Assembly (NCBI GenBank): GCA_900556015.1
Contig: USNH01000009.1
Span: 1 to 11,128, forward strand
Length of the DNA stretch: 11,128 nucleotides
Reading direction: 5' to 3'
From: an uncultured Eubacteriales bacterium
GTDB lineage: Bacteria > Bacillota_A > Clostridia > Oscillospirales > Oscillospiraceae
The notes under the pieces were generated by a model that was not told where the DNA came from, did not search any database, and was given only the letters and a program-made list of their open reading frames with translations. The position numbers and the translations under genes are program-made. Of the stretch, positions 1 through 6,127 are shown one piece after another (the first letter of the stretch is position 1; every line of letters begins with the position of its first letter).

Positions 1-5
1 ATGAG

Positions 6-11
6 AGGAGG
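6..11 (+). promoter_or_regulatory. Ribosome binding site that sets the mraZ start
   Basis: AGGAGG lies 7 nt before a GTG at 19. This makes GTG-19 the likely mraZ start. The ATG at position 1 sits upstream of this site and has no visible ribosome binding site of its own inside the window. Confidence 0.75.
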
Positions 12-18
12 CGGCCCT

Positions 19-435
19 GTGACAGGACAATACGCACACAATATCGACGCCAAGGGCCGCCTGTTTATTCCCGCCGCCCTGCGCCGGGAGCTGGGGCAGA
101 CGTTCCACGTCACCGTGGGGCAGGATCACTGCTTGTCCGTGTTCTCCGACGAGAGTTGGGACGCCTTTATGGGCAAGCTGAAGGAGCTGTCCTACAACGA
201 GGTGAAGAAGCTCCGCGCCCTGTTCGCCTACGCGGCGGACTGTGAGCCCGACCCCCAGGGGCGCATCCTGCTGCCCGCCAAGCTGCGGGAGTACGCGGGA
301 CTGACCAAGGAGGTCGTGGTGGTGGGCAGCTTCGACCGGGTGGAGATCTGGAACGCCCAGCGTTGGGCTGAGATCGAGAACGAGGCGTTCTCCTCCGGCG
401 CGCTGGAGGAAGCCATGGCGGAGATGGGCCTGTGA
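19..435 (+). CDS. mraZ: MraZ, transcriptional regulator of the dcw cluster
   Basis: MraZ is a ring-forming DNA-binding protein of the AbrB-like fold. In other bacteria it binds repeats in the promoter ahead of its own gene and controls the dcw operon. Seen here: 138 residues from GTG-19, near the 143 of Bacillus subtilis. Both halves of the duplicated fold carry the family D-x-x-x-R element: DAKGR at about 10-14, followed by LFIPA, and DPQGR at about 78-82, followed by ILLPAKLREYAGL. The GTG start is preferred over ATG-1 because AGGAGG lies 7 nt upstream and the homologous N-terminus begins at GxYxHxID. The stop overlaps the rsmH start (TGATG), so the two are probably translationally coupled. 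The promoter and any MraZ-binding repeats would lie left of the window. Confidence 0.95.
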   Translation: MTGQYAHNIDAKGRLFIPAALRRELGQTFHVTVGQDHCLSVFSDESWDAFMGKLKELSYNEVKKLRALFAYAADCEPDPQGRILLPAKLREYAGLTKEVVVVGSFDRVEIWNAQRWAEIENEAFSSGALEEAMAEMGL

Positions 436-1379
436 TGCACGAGGAGAAGGATTACGGCCATGTGCCGGTGCTGCTGAACAAGTGTCTCGACGCGCTGGCC
501 CTGCGGCCTGACGGCGTGTACGTGGACGGTACGCTGGGCCGGGCAGGCCACTCGCTGGAGATCGCCAAGCGTCTGACCACAGGACGGCTCATCGGCATCG
601 ACCGGGACGAGACGGCCATCACCGCCGCGAAGGAGCGGCTGGCGGACTACCTGGATCGGGTGACGCTGGTACACAGCAACTTTGACCGGGTGGGCGAGAT
701 ACTGGACGAGCTGGGGCTGGATGGTGCGGATGGGATGCTGTTCGACCTGGGCGTGTCCTCCCCCCAGCTGGACGAGGCAGAGCGTGGCTTTTCCTATATG
801 CAGGACGCGCCGCTGGATATGCGGATGGATCGCAGCGCATCGCTGACGGCCCGGGACGTGGTCAACGGCTGGAGCTACGAGGAGCTGCGGCGCATTTTAT
901 ACGAATACGGCGAGGAGCGGTACGCGCCGGTCATCGCCAAGCATATATGCCGGGCGCGGGAGCAGGCGCCCATTGAGCGCACCGGGGAGCTGGTGGAGAT
1001 CATCAAGTCCGCCATGCCGCCTCAGGCGCTGCGGGAAAAGCAGCACCCGGCCAAGCGCAGCTTTCAGGCGCTGCGTATCGCCGTGAACGGTGAGCTGGAC
1101 GCGCTGCCGCCCATGCTGGAGGCCGCCGTGTCCCACCTGCACACCGGCGGGCGGCTGGCGGTGATCTCCTTCCACTCGTTGGAGGACCGCATTATCAAGA
1201 AAACCATGCAGGATATGGCCACCGGCTGTACCTGCCCGCCCAGCTTTCCCGTATGCGTGTGCGGCAAAAAGCCCCGCATACGGCTGGTGAGTCGCAAGCC
1301 CATCGTGGCCGACGAGGCGGAGCTGGAACGCAACCCCCGTTCCCGCAGCGCCAAGCTGCGGGTGGCGGAGAAGGTATAA
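435..1379 (+). CDS. rsmH: RsmH (MraW), 16S rRNA C1402 N4-methyltransferase
   Basis: This SAM-dependent cytosolic enzyme makes the N4-methyl group of m4Cm1402 in the P-site region of 16S rRNA. The product is 314 residues, close to the B. subtilis protein (311). The SAM-binding motif is VDGTLGRAGHS at about 30-40. Further family blocks are FDLGVSSPQLD at 103-113, then RGFSYMQDAPLDMRMD, SFQALRIAVNGEL from 209, SFHSLEDR at 245-252, and the C-terminal NPRSRSAKLRVAEK. A Cys-rich stretch (CTCPPSFPVCVCG) precedes the C-terminus, as in many homologues. ATG-435 is chosen because it overlaps the mraZ stop by one base; a GTG at 432 is possible but adds only one residue. A 259-bp repeat-bearing gap follows. 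Confidence 0.97.
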   Translation: MHEEKDYGHVPVLLNKCLDALALRPDGVYVDGTLGRAGHSLEIAKRLTTGRLIGIDRDETAITAAKERLADYLDRVTLVHSNFDRVGEILDELGLDGADGMLFDLGVSSPQLDEAERGFSYMQDAPLDMRMDRSASLTARDVVNGWSYEELRRILYEYGEERYAPVIAKHICRAREQAPIERTGELVEIIKSAMPPQALREKQHPAKRSFQALRIAVNGELDALPPMLEAAVSHLHTGGRLAVISFHSLEDRIIKKTMQDMATGCTCPPSFPVCVCGKKPRIRLVSRKPIVADEAELERNPRSRSAKLRVAEKV

Positions 1380-1391
1380 GAGACGAAGTAT

Positions 1392-1410
1392 CGGCGGAAA
1401 AGAACCGCCG
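1392..1410 (+). other. Hairpin A of repeat copy 1
   Basis: CGGCGG (1392-1397) pairs with CCGCCG (1405-1410) around a 7-nt A-rich loop. The same hairpin recurs at 1495-1513 and 1598-1616. The last copy ends just before the purine-rich ftsL ribosome binding site. Confidence 0.7.
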
Positions 1411-1412
1411 CC

Positions 1413-1436
1413 TGCGGCGTATTATTTTTCGCCGCA
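1413..1436 (+). other. Hairpin B of repeat copy 1
   Basis: TGCGGCG (1413-1419) pairs with CGCCGCA (1430-1436) around a 10-nt AT-rich loop. It recurs at 1516-1539 in copy 2 and is missing from the truncated third copy. The T-run is in the loop, not after the stem, so it does not look like an intrinsic terminator. Confidence 0.65.
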
Positions 1437-1638
1437 GACGAGGCGCAGACACGCAGGAATAATTCGTTTATTTCAAGGGGCTGCAACGAAGTATCGGCGG
1501 AAAAGAACCGCCGCCTGCGGCGCGTTATTTTTCGCCGCAGACGAGACGCAGACGCGCAGGAATAATTTGTTTATTTCAAGCGGCTGCAACGAAGTATCGG
1601 CGGAAAAGAACCGCCGCAGGGAAGGAAGTGACCGCGTC

Positions 1639-2184
1639 ATGGCCGATCATAACAAGCGTTCTGCCGTTTACGGCAGCCTTGCATACGACCTGGACGCCCT
1701 GGCGCGGGAACGTCAGCTGGATGACGCGGGGAAGCTGCCCCAGCGTCCCCGGCCTCAGGCGCAGCAGGAGGCGCAGCCCGTCCGCCGGCAGAAGGCGGCG
1801 GCCAGGGCATCCGTGCAGCTGTCCCCTGCCGTGCTCATCGGCACGGTGATCGTGACGGCCATGGTGGTGGCGCTGATGCTGTGCTATGTGAAGCTGACGG
1901 GCATCTCCGACAACGTGTCCACCATCAAGCGGAGCATCTCCGCGCTGGAGGACGAGCACATCGCGCTGCTGACGGAGTATGAGAAGACCTTCGACCTGGC
2001 CTCCGTGAAGGCGGCGGCGGAGGCGGCGGGCATGAGCAAGCCCACCAGCGGGCAGATCGTCTATATCGACCTGTCCGGCGCGGACACGGCGGAGGTGTAC
2101 GCCGCCGGAGGCAGCGCGGCGCTGAACGGACTGACGGACAAGGTGTCGAAGGCCTGGGCGTATGCGGTGGAATATTTCCGCTGA
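1639..2184 (+). CDS. ftsL: FtsL-like septal bitopic membrane protein
   Basis: The likely role is the FtsL part of the FtsQLB/DivIB-FtsL-DivIC complex, which activates the septal SEDS-PBP synthase. Seen: 181 residues with a hydrophilic, Pro/Gln/Arg-rich cytoplasmic tail (about 1-62), one membrane segment (about 63-84), then a coiled-coil-type stretch (about 87-118) and a C-terminal GMSKPTSGQIVYIDLS block typical of clostridial FtsL-like proteins. The family is poorly conserved in sequence, so the call rests on topology and on its position between rsmH and the division PBP. ATG-1639 is chosen because GGGAAGGAAG lies at 1619-1628. The frame stays open upstream to a TTG at 1567, inside the repeat, but that would add repeat-derived residues. 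B. subtilis FtsL is 117 residues, so the N-terminal tail is long here. Confidence 0.8.
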   Translation: MADHNKRSAVYGSLAYDLDALARERQLDDAGKLPQRPRPQAQQEAQPVRRQKAAARASVQLSPAVLIGTVIVTAMVVALMLCYVKLTGISDNVSTIKRSISALEDEHIALLTEYEKTFDLASVKAAAEAAGMSKPTSGQIVYIDLSGADTAEVYAAGGSAALNGLTDKVSKAWAYAVEYFR

Positions 2185-2205
2185 GGGGCGCTTATAGTAG
2201 GAAAC

Positions 2206-2241
2206 GGCGAGGAGTAAGAAGGCGACTTCTTGCTCCTTGCT
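2206..2241 (+). other. Long GCGA-capped stem-loop between ftsL and ftsI
   Basis: The arm at 2206-2221 pairs with 2226-2241 through 16 pairs, three of them G-U wobbles, closed by the GNRA-type tetraloop GCGA (2222-2225). No T-run follows, so termination is not indicated. The structure ends 45 nt before the GTG start of the next gene. It may be a processing or stability element, or the remnant of a small insertion; its function is unknown. Confidence 0.65.
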
Positions 2242-2272
2242 TGGTCTATGAATGGTGGCTCACAAAGGGCGC

Positions 2273-2278
2273 GGGAGG
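2273..2278 (+). promoter_or_regulatory. Ribosome binding site for the GTG start of ftsI/spoVD
   Basis: GGGAGG is followed 8 nt later by GTG-2287. An ATG at 2280 is only one base away and in a different frame, so spacing and the homologous N-terminus both favour the GTG. Confidence 0.7.
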
Positions 2279-2286
2279 AATGAAAC

Positions 2287-4545
2287 GTGGCAGCAAACGG
2301 CAATCAAAACCGAAAAAACGAGAGCATCCGCCGGGCCAACCGGGTCATTCAGAGCCGCACCTTCGTGCTGATGCTCATTATGGGCATTCTGATGTTCGTG
2401 CTGCTGTTCTTCCGGCTGTACGACTTGCAGATCACCCGGCACGAGGAGCTGCAAGGTAAGGCCGTGAGCCAGCAGACGCGGCGGACGGTGGTCACCGCCT
2501 CCCGCGGGACGATCTACGACGCCAGCGGCAATATACTGGCCATCTCCGCCAGCGCGGAGACCATTATCCTCTCGCCGCTGGAGATCGACCAGGCGGTGAA
2601 CAGCAAAACGACCCCCGTGTCCTGGACGAAGGACAGCCTGGCCGCCGGGCTGGCGGACATTTTGGGCAAGGACGCCGCGTCCATCCGCAAGCGGATGGAG
2701 AACACCGAGTCGCAGTATGAGGTCATCCAGTTGCGGGCCGAGGAGGACGTGGCAGCCAAGGTGCGCGCCTACGTGGACGAAAACGACATCGTCGGCGTGC
2801 ATTTGGTGGCGGACTCCAAGCGATACTACCCCTATGGTTCGCTGGCGGCCCAGGTCATCGGCTTCGTGGGCACGGAGAACACCGGCCTGTACGGGCTGGA
2901 GGCCTACTATGAGGAGGAGCTGGAGGGGCAGAGCGGACTGGTGATCTCCGCCAAAGACAAGGCGGAGAACGATATGCTCTATACCTACGAGCAGTATTTC
3001 GCCGCCAAGGACGGCGGCGACCTGACGCTGACGCTGGACGCCACCATCCAGTACTATTTGGAAAAGGGCATGGAGTCCATGCTGGATAAATTCTCCGCCG
3101 CCAACGGCGCGGCGGGCGTGGTGCTCAACGCCAAGACCGGCGGCATCATGGCCATGGCCTCCTATCCTAACTACGATCTGAACGATTTCTCCACGGTACA
3201 GGACAAGACGCTGCTGGAGCGCATCGAGCGCAAGGAGAGCACCCTGGCGGATATGCAGCTGCTCCAGTGGCGCAACAAGGCGCTGAACGACACGTATGAG
3301 CCGGGGTCTACCTTCAAGATCCTGACGCTGGCGGCGGCGCTGGAGGAGGGCGTGGTGGATAAGACCACCACCGTCAACTGCGGCGGCAGCGTCACCATCT
3401 CCGGATACACTATCCACTGCTCCAACAAGAACGGACACGGCCTGCAGACGCTGACCCAGTCCGTGGGGAACTCCTGCAACCCGGCGTTTATCAACTACGG
3501 TCTGCGGGTGGGCAACGAGAAATTCTATCAGTACATGGAGAGCTTCGGTCTGATGAACACCACCGGCGTGGATCTGGGCGGCGAGGCGGTGGGCGTGTTC
3601 GCCTCCCCCAGCAGCTTTACCCAGCTGGACCTGGCGTGCTACGCCTTCGGACAGAACTTCACCGTAACGCCCCTGGGCCTTATCGCGGCCCAGGCCGCCT
3701 GCGTCAACGGCGGGTATCTCCACACGCCCTATTTGGTGGAGCGCATCACCGACAGCGAGGGCAGCGTGGTGTATCGCCACGACGACACCCCGGTGCGGCA
3801 GGTCATCAGCGAGGAGACCTCCGCCACCGTGCGGGAGTGTCTGGAATACGTGGTGGCCAGCGGCACGGGTAAAAACGGCCAGGTAGCCGGCTACCGCATC
3901 GGCGGCAAGACCGGCACGGCGGATAAGGGGCAGACCGGCGACGTGGTGGTGTCGTTCCTGTGCTTCGCGCCGGCGGACGATCCCCAGGTCATCATGCTCA
4001 TCACCATGGACACCCCCAGCCGCGCCACCGGCGTGTATGTGTCCGGCGGCAACATGGTCGCCCCCACCGCCAGCTCCGTCATGTCGGAGATACTGCCCTA
4101 TCTGGGCATTGAACCCAGCTATTCCGCCGAGGAGCTGCTGGGCATGGACACCACCGTGCCCAATGTGATCGGTATGTCCGTGGACGAGGCCAAGGCCAAG
4201 CTGAAGGAGCGGGTGCTGAGCTGCCGCGTGGAGGGTGACGGAGACACCATCACCGATCAGACGCCGGCAGGCGGCGCGATCATCCCCGGCAAGTCCGTGG
4301 TCATTCTGTACGCCAACGAGAAAAAGTCCACCGACAAGTGCGTCGTGCCCACGCTGCTGGGCCGCACGCCGTCGGAGGCCAACACCGTGGCCGTCAACGC
4401 CGGGCTGCTGATCCGCTTCTCCGGCACGACGGGCAGCGAGTCCAGCTCCATCCGGGTGCTGAGTCAGAACCTGGAGGCCGGGACGGAGGTGGACGCCGGA
4501 ACAGTCATCACCGTGCAGCTGGGCGACACGTCCGTCACGGACTAA
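2287..4545 (+). CDS. Class B penicillin-binding protein, FtsI/SpoVD type, with two PASTA domains
   Basis: This is a D,D-transpeptidase that cross-links septal (or, if SpoVD-like, spore cortex) peptidoglycan outside the membrane, together with a SEDS glycosyltransferase. It has 752 residues: a short basic cytoplasmic tail, one membrane anchor (about 25-43), and a pedestal/dimerisation domain opening with RGTIYD (73-78). The transpeptidase domain has the three active-site motifs STFK (nucleophile Ser341), SCN (396-398) and KTGT (541-544). Two PASTA domains follow at about 621-683 and 690-748. In B. subtilis pbpB has two PASTA domains and spoVD one, and both genes sit in this cluster; here there is only one gene, so the division and sporulation roles cannot be separated from sequence. 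It pairs naturally with the SEDS protein at 7161-8366. Confidence 0.95.
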   Translation: MAANGNQNRKNESIRRANRVIQSRTFVLMLIMGILMFVLLFFRLYDLQITRHEELQGKAVSQQTRRTVVTASRGTIYDASGNILAISASAETIILSPLEIDQAVNSKTTPVSWTKDSLAAGLADILGKDAASIRKRMENTESQYEVIQLRAEEDVAAKVRAYVDENDIVGVHLVADSKRYYPYGSLAAQVIGFVGTENTGLYGLEAYYEEELEGQSGLVISAKDKAENDMLYTYEQYFAAKDGGDLTLTLDATIQYYLEKGMESMLDKFSAANGAAGVVLNAKTGGIMAMASYPNYDLNDFSTVQDKTLLERIERKESTLADMQLLQWRNKALNDTYEPGSTFKILTLAAALEEGVVDKTTTVNCGGSVTISGYTIHCSNKNGHGLQTLTQSVGNSCNPAFINYGLRVGNEKFYQYMESFGLMNTTGVDLGGEAVGVFASPSSFTQLDLACYAFGQNFTVTPLGLIAAQAACVNGGYLHTPYLVERITDSEGSVVYRHDDTPVRQVISEETSATVRECLEYVVASGTGKNGQVAGYRIGGKTGTADKGQTGDVVVSFLCFAPADDPQVIMLITMDTPSRATGVYVSGGNMVAPTASSVMSEILPYLGIEPSYSAEELLGMDTTVPNVIGMSVDEAKAKLKERVLSCRVEGDGDTITDQTPAGGAIIPGKSVVILYANEKKSTDKCVVPTLLGRTPSEANTVAVNAGLLIRFSGTTGSESSSIRVLSQNLEAGTEVDAGTVITVQLGDTSVTD

Positions 4546-4579
4546 GCATGAAATGCACGGATTTCGGCATGACCTGCCC

Positions 4580-4607
4580 TTTTCAAACCGGCAGAGCGTG
4601 GTAGAAT
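4580..4607 (+). promoter_or_regulatory. Candidate sigma-A-type promoter for murE and downstream genes
   Basis: An extended -10 element, TG-g-TAGAAT (TAGAAT at 4602-4607), lies 16 nt after a weak -35-like TTTTCA (4580-4585). A start about 6-7 nt downstream would place a small hairpin (CACT, GAA, AGTG at 4613-4623) at the 5' end of the transcript, just before the murE ribosome binding site. This is motif reading only; the -35 match is poor. Confidence 0.4.
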
Positions 4608-4625
4608 AGTATCACTGAAAGTGCA

Positions 4626-4631
4626 AAGGAG
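4626..4631 (+). promoter_or_regulatory. Ribosome binding site that sets the murE start
   Basis: AAGGAG lies 8 nt before ATG-4640 but only 2 nt before the in-frame ATG-4634. Spacing therefore favours 4640. Confidence 0.75.
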
Positions 4632-4639
4632 ATATGACC

Positions 4640-6085
4640 ATGAAGCTGCGTGAGCTGTTGAACGGCCTGACTATCCTGGCGTGCAGCGCCGACCTGGACG
4701 GAGACATTCGGGAGGTGCGGTACGACTCCCGGGCGGTGGAGGAGGGCGACCTGTTCGTTGCCATCACCGGCGCGGAGACGGACGGACATAAGTATATTCC
4801 CATGGCGCGGGAGAAGGGCGCGGCCTGCGTGGTGTGCCAAACCGTGCCGGAGGACGGCACGCCCTACGTGCAGGTGGCGGACAGCCGCCGGGCGCTGGCG
4901 GTCATCGGCGCGAACCGCTTCGATCACCCCGCTGACGAGCTGACCATGATCGGCGTGACGGGGACCAGCGGCAAGACCACCTCCACCTACCTCATCAAGA
5001 GCATCCTGGAGCAGAAGGCCGGAGCGAAGGTGGGGCTCGTCGGCACGATACAGAACATGATCGGCGACCGGGTGCTGCACACGGAGCGCACCACGCCGGA
5101 GTCCTACGAGCTGCAAAAGCTGCTGCGGGAGATGTCCGACGCCGGGTGCAGCCATGTGGTGATGGAGGTGTCCTCCCACGCGCTGTGTCTTGACCGGGTG
5201 TACGGCATCCGCTACGCCGTGGGCGTTTACACCAACCTGAGCCGCGATCATCTGGACTTCCATCACACTATGGAGGCATACTGCGACGCAAAGGCCATTC
5301 TGTTCGACCACTGCGACGTGGGCATCTACAACGCCGATGACCCGTGGCACGAGCGGCTGATGCAAAGCGCCAAATGCCCCCGCCGGTTCTCCTACGCCGT
5401 ACACGGTCAGGCGGATCTGATGGCCAAGAACGTGCAGCTCCACGCGGGCAGCGTGGACTTTGACGCGGAGGCAGACACGGAGTGGGCCCACGTTCACGTG
5501 GGCATCCCGGCGCTGTTCACCGTATATAATACGCTGGACGCCATGGCGTGCTGCTGGAACTTGGGCGTGCCGCTGGAGGAATGCGCCGACGCACTGGCCA
5601 AGAACCACGGCGTCAAGGGCCGGATGGAGATCATCCCCACCCCGGGCAAGGACTACACCATTCTCAACGACTATTCCCACAAGCCCGACGCGCTGGAGAA
5701 CGTATTGCAGTCCGTGAAGGGCTTTGCCAAGGGCCGCACCGTGGTGCTGTTCGGCTGTGGCGGCGACCGGGATAAGACGAAGCGGCCCGTGATGGGCGCT
5801 ATCGCCGCCCAGCTGGCGGATTTCGTCATTGTCACCAGCGACAACCCCCGGACGGAGAAGCCGGAGGCCATCATCGCCGACATCCTGGAGGGCATGAAGG
5901 ACACGGCCACACCTTACGTCACCATCCCCGACCGGGTGGAGGCCATCCACTACGCCATGGATCACGCCCAGCCGGGCGATGTGATCGTCCTGGCGGGTAA
6001 GGGCCACGAGGATTATCAGGAGATCGACCACAAGCACTACCCCATGGACGAGCGGGTCATCGTGGCGGAATACCTGAACCGATAA
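4640..6085 (+). CDS. murE: MurE, UDP-MurNAc-L-Ala-D-Glu:meso-diaminopimelate ligase
   Basis: This is the cytosolic ATP-dependent Mur ligase that adds the third residue of the peptidoglycan stem peptide. It has 481 residues, the usual size. The ATP P-loop is GTSGKTT (108-114). The substrate block contains ERTTPESYELQ and MEVSSHAL. A lysine at 218 (YCDAKAILF) is in the position carbamylated in Mur ligases. The C-terminal domain has GCGGDRDKTKRP and DNPR (401-404), the motif that marks meso-diaminopimelate rather than L-lysine specificity. GKGHEDYQ follows near the C-terminus. In the usual DYAHTPD element this protein reads DYSHKPD (344-350). The start was chosen by ribosome-binding-site spacing. 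No murF follows; mraY begins 42 bp downstream. Confidence 0.97.
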   Translation: MKLRELLNGLTILACSADLDGDIREVRYDSRAVEEGDLFVAITGAETDGHKYIPMAREKGAACVVCQTVPEDGTPYVQVADSRRALAVIGANRFDHPADELTMIGVTGTSGKTTSTYLIKSILEQKAGAKVGLVGTIQNMIGDRVLHTERTTPESYELQKLLREMSDAGCSHVVMEVSSHALCLDRVYGIRYAVGVYTNLSRDHLDFHHTMEAYCDAKAILFDHCDVGIYNADDPWHERLMQSAKCPRRFSYAVHGQADLMAKNVQLHAGSVDFDAEADTEWAHVHVGIPALFTVYNTLDAMACCWNLGVPLEECADALAKNHGVKGRMEIIPTPGKDYTILNDYSHKPDALENVLQSVKGFAKGRTVVLFGCGGDRDKTKRPVMGAIAAQLADFVIVTSDNPRTEKPEAIIADILEGMKDTATPYVTIPDRVEAIHYAMDHAQPGDVIVLAGKGHEDYQEIDHKHYPMDERVIVAEYLNR

Positions 6086-6090
6086 AAGAG

Positions 6091-6111
6091 CCGCCGCACC
6101 GTTCGCGGCGG
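6091..6111 (+). other. Hairpin in the murE-mraY gap, just before the mraY ribosome binding site
   Basis: CCGCCGC (6091-6097) pairs perfectly with GCGGCGG (6105-6111) around a 7-nt loop. AAGGAG (6113-6118) starts one base after the stem, 9 nt before ATG-6128. No T-run follows, so it is not a standard terminator. It resembles the element ahead of murG. Confidence 0.7.
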
Positions 6112-6127
6112 GAAGGAGCAAGCAATT

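Larger units (their letters stand above)
1383..1617 (+). repeat. 103-bp tandem repeat, two full copies plus a 29-bp third copy
   Basis: Copy 1 is 1383-1485, copy 2 is 1486-1588, and the first 29 bp recur exactly at 1589-1617. The period is exactly 103 bp. By direct comparison copies 1 and 2 differ at six positions, about 94% identity. The array starts three bases after the rsmH stop and ends at the ftsL ribosome binding site. Each full copy has a G+C-rich half containing two inverted repeats and an AT-rich half (AATAATT, then TTTATTTCAAG). The period is not a multiple of three and each copy carries stops, so it does not encode a repeat protein. I see no terminal inverted repeats or transposase. 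It could be a locally amplified piece or one member of a dispersed intergenic family; the window cannot tell. Confidence 0.93.

Noticed and set aside
1..18. ATG at position 1 as the mraZ start
   Set aside because: It precedes the AGGAGG that serves GTG-19, and the extra residues (MRGGGP) are not part of the MraZ fold.
1413..1436. Intrinsic terminator after rsmH
   Set aside because: The T-run is inside the hairpin loop and no T-run follows the stem. The downstream genes belong to the same cluster.
1253..1462. 69-codon + strand frame running from the rsmH 3' end into repeat copy 1
   Set aside because: It overlaps conserved rsmH sequence in another frame and is Arg/Gly-rich. Its final part is only a translation of the repeat.
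1383..1617. CRISPR array
   Set aside because: Only 2.3 copies of a 103-bp contiguous unit, with no short repeat separated by unique spacers and no cas genes.
1567..1638. TTG-initiated N-terminal extension of the FtsL-like protein
   Set aside because: It would be encoded by the tandem repeat, starts at TTG without a clear ribosome binding site, and adds 24 residues unlike an FtsL tail. ATG-1639 has a good upstream GGGAAGGAAG.
2169..2199. Sporulation sigma-G-like or sigma-A promoter ahead of ftsI/spoVD (GGAATA, 18 nt, TATAGTA)
   Set aside because: The match is partial: the -10 lacks the leading C of CATnnTA and the -35 overlaps the end of the ftsL coding region. One such match is expected by chance in a gap of this kind.
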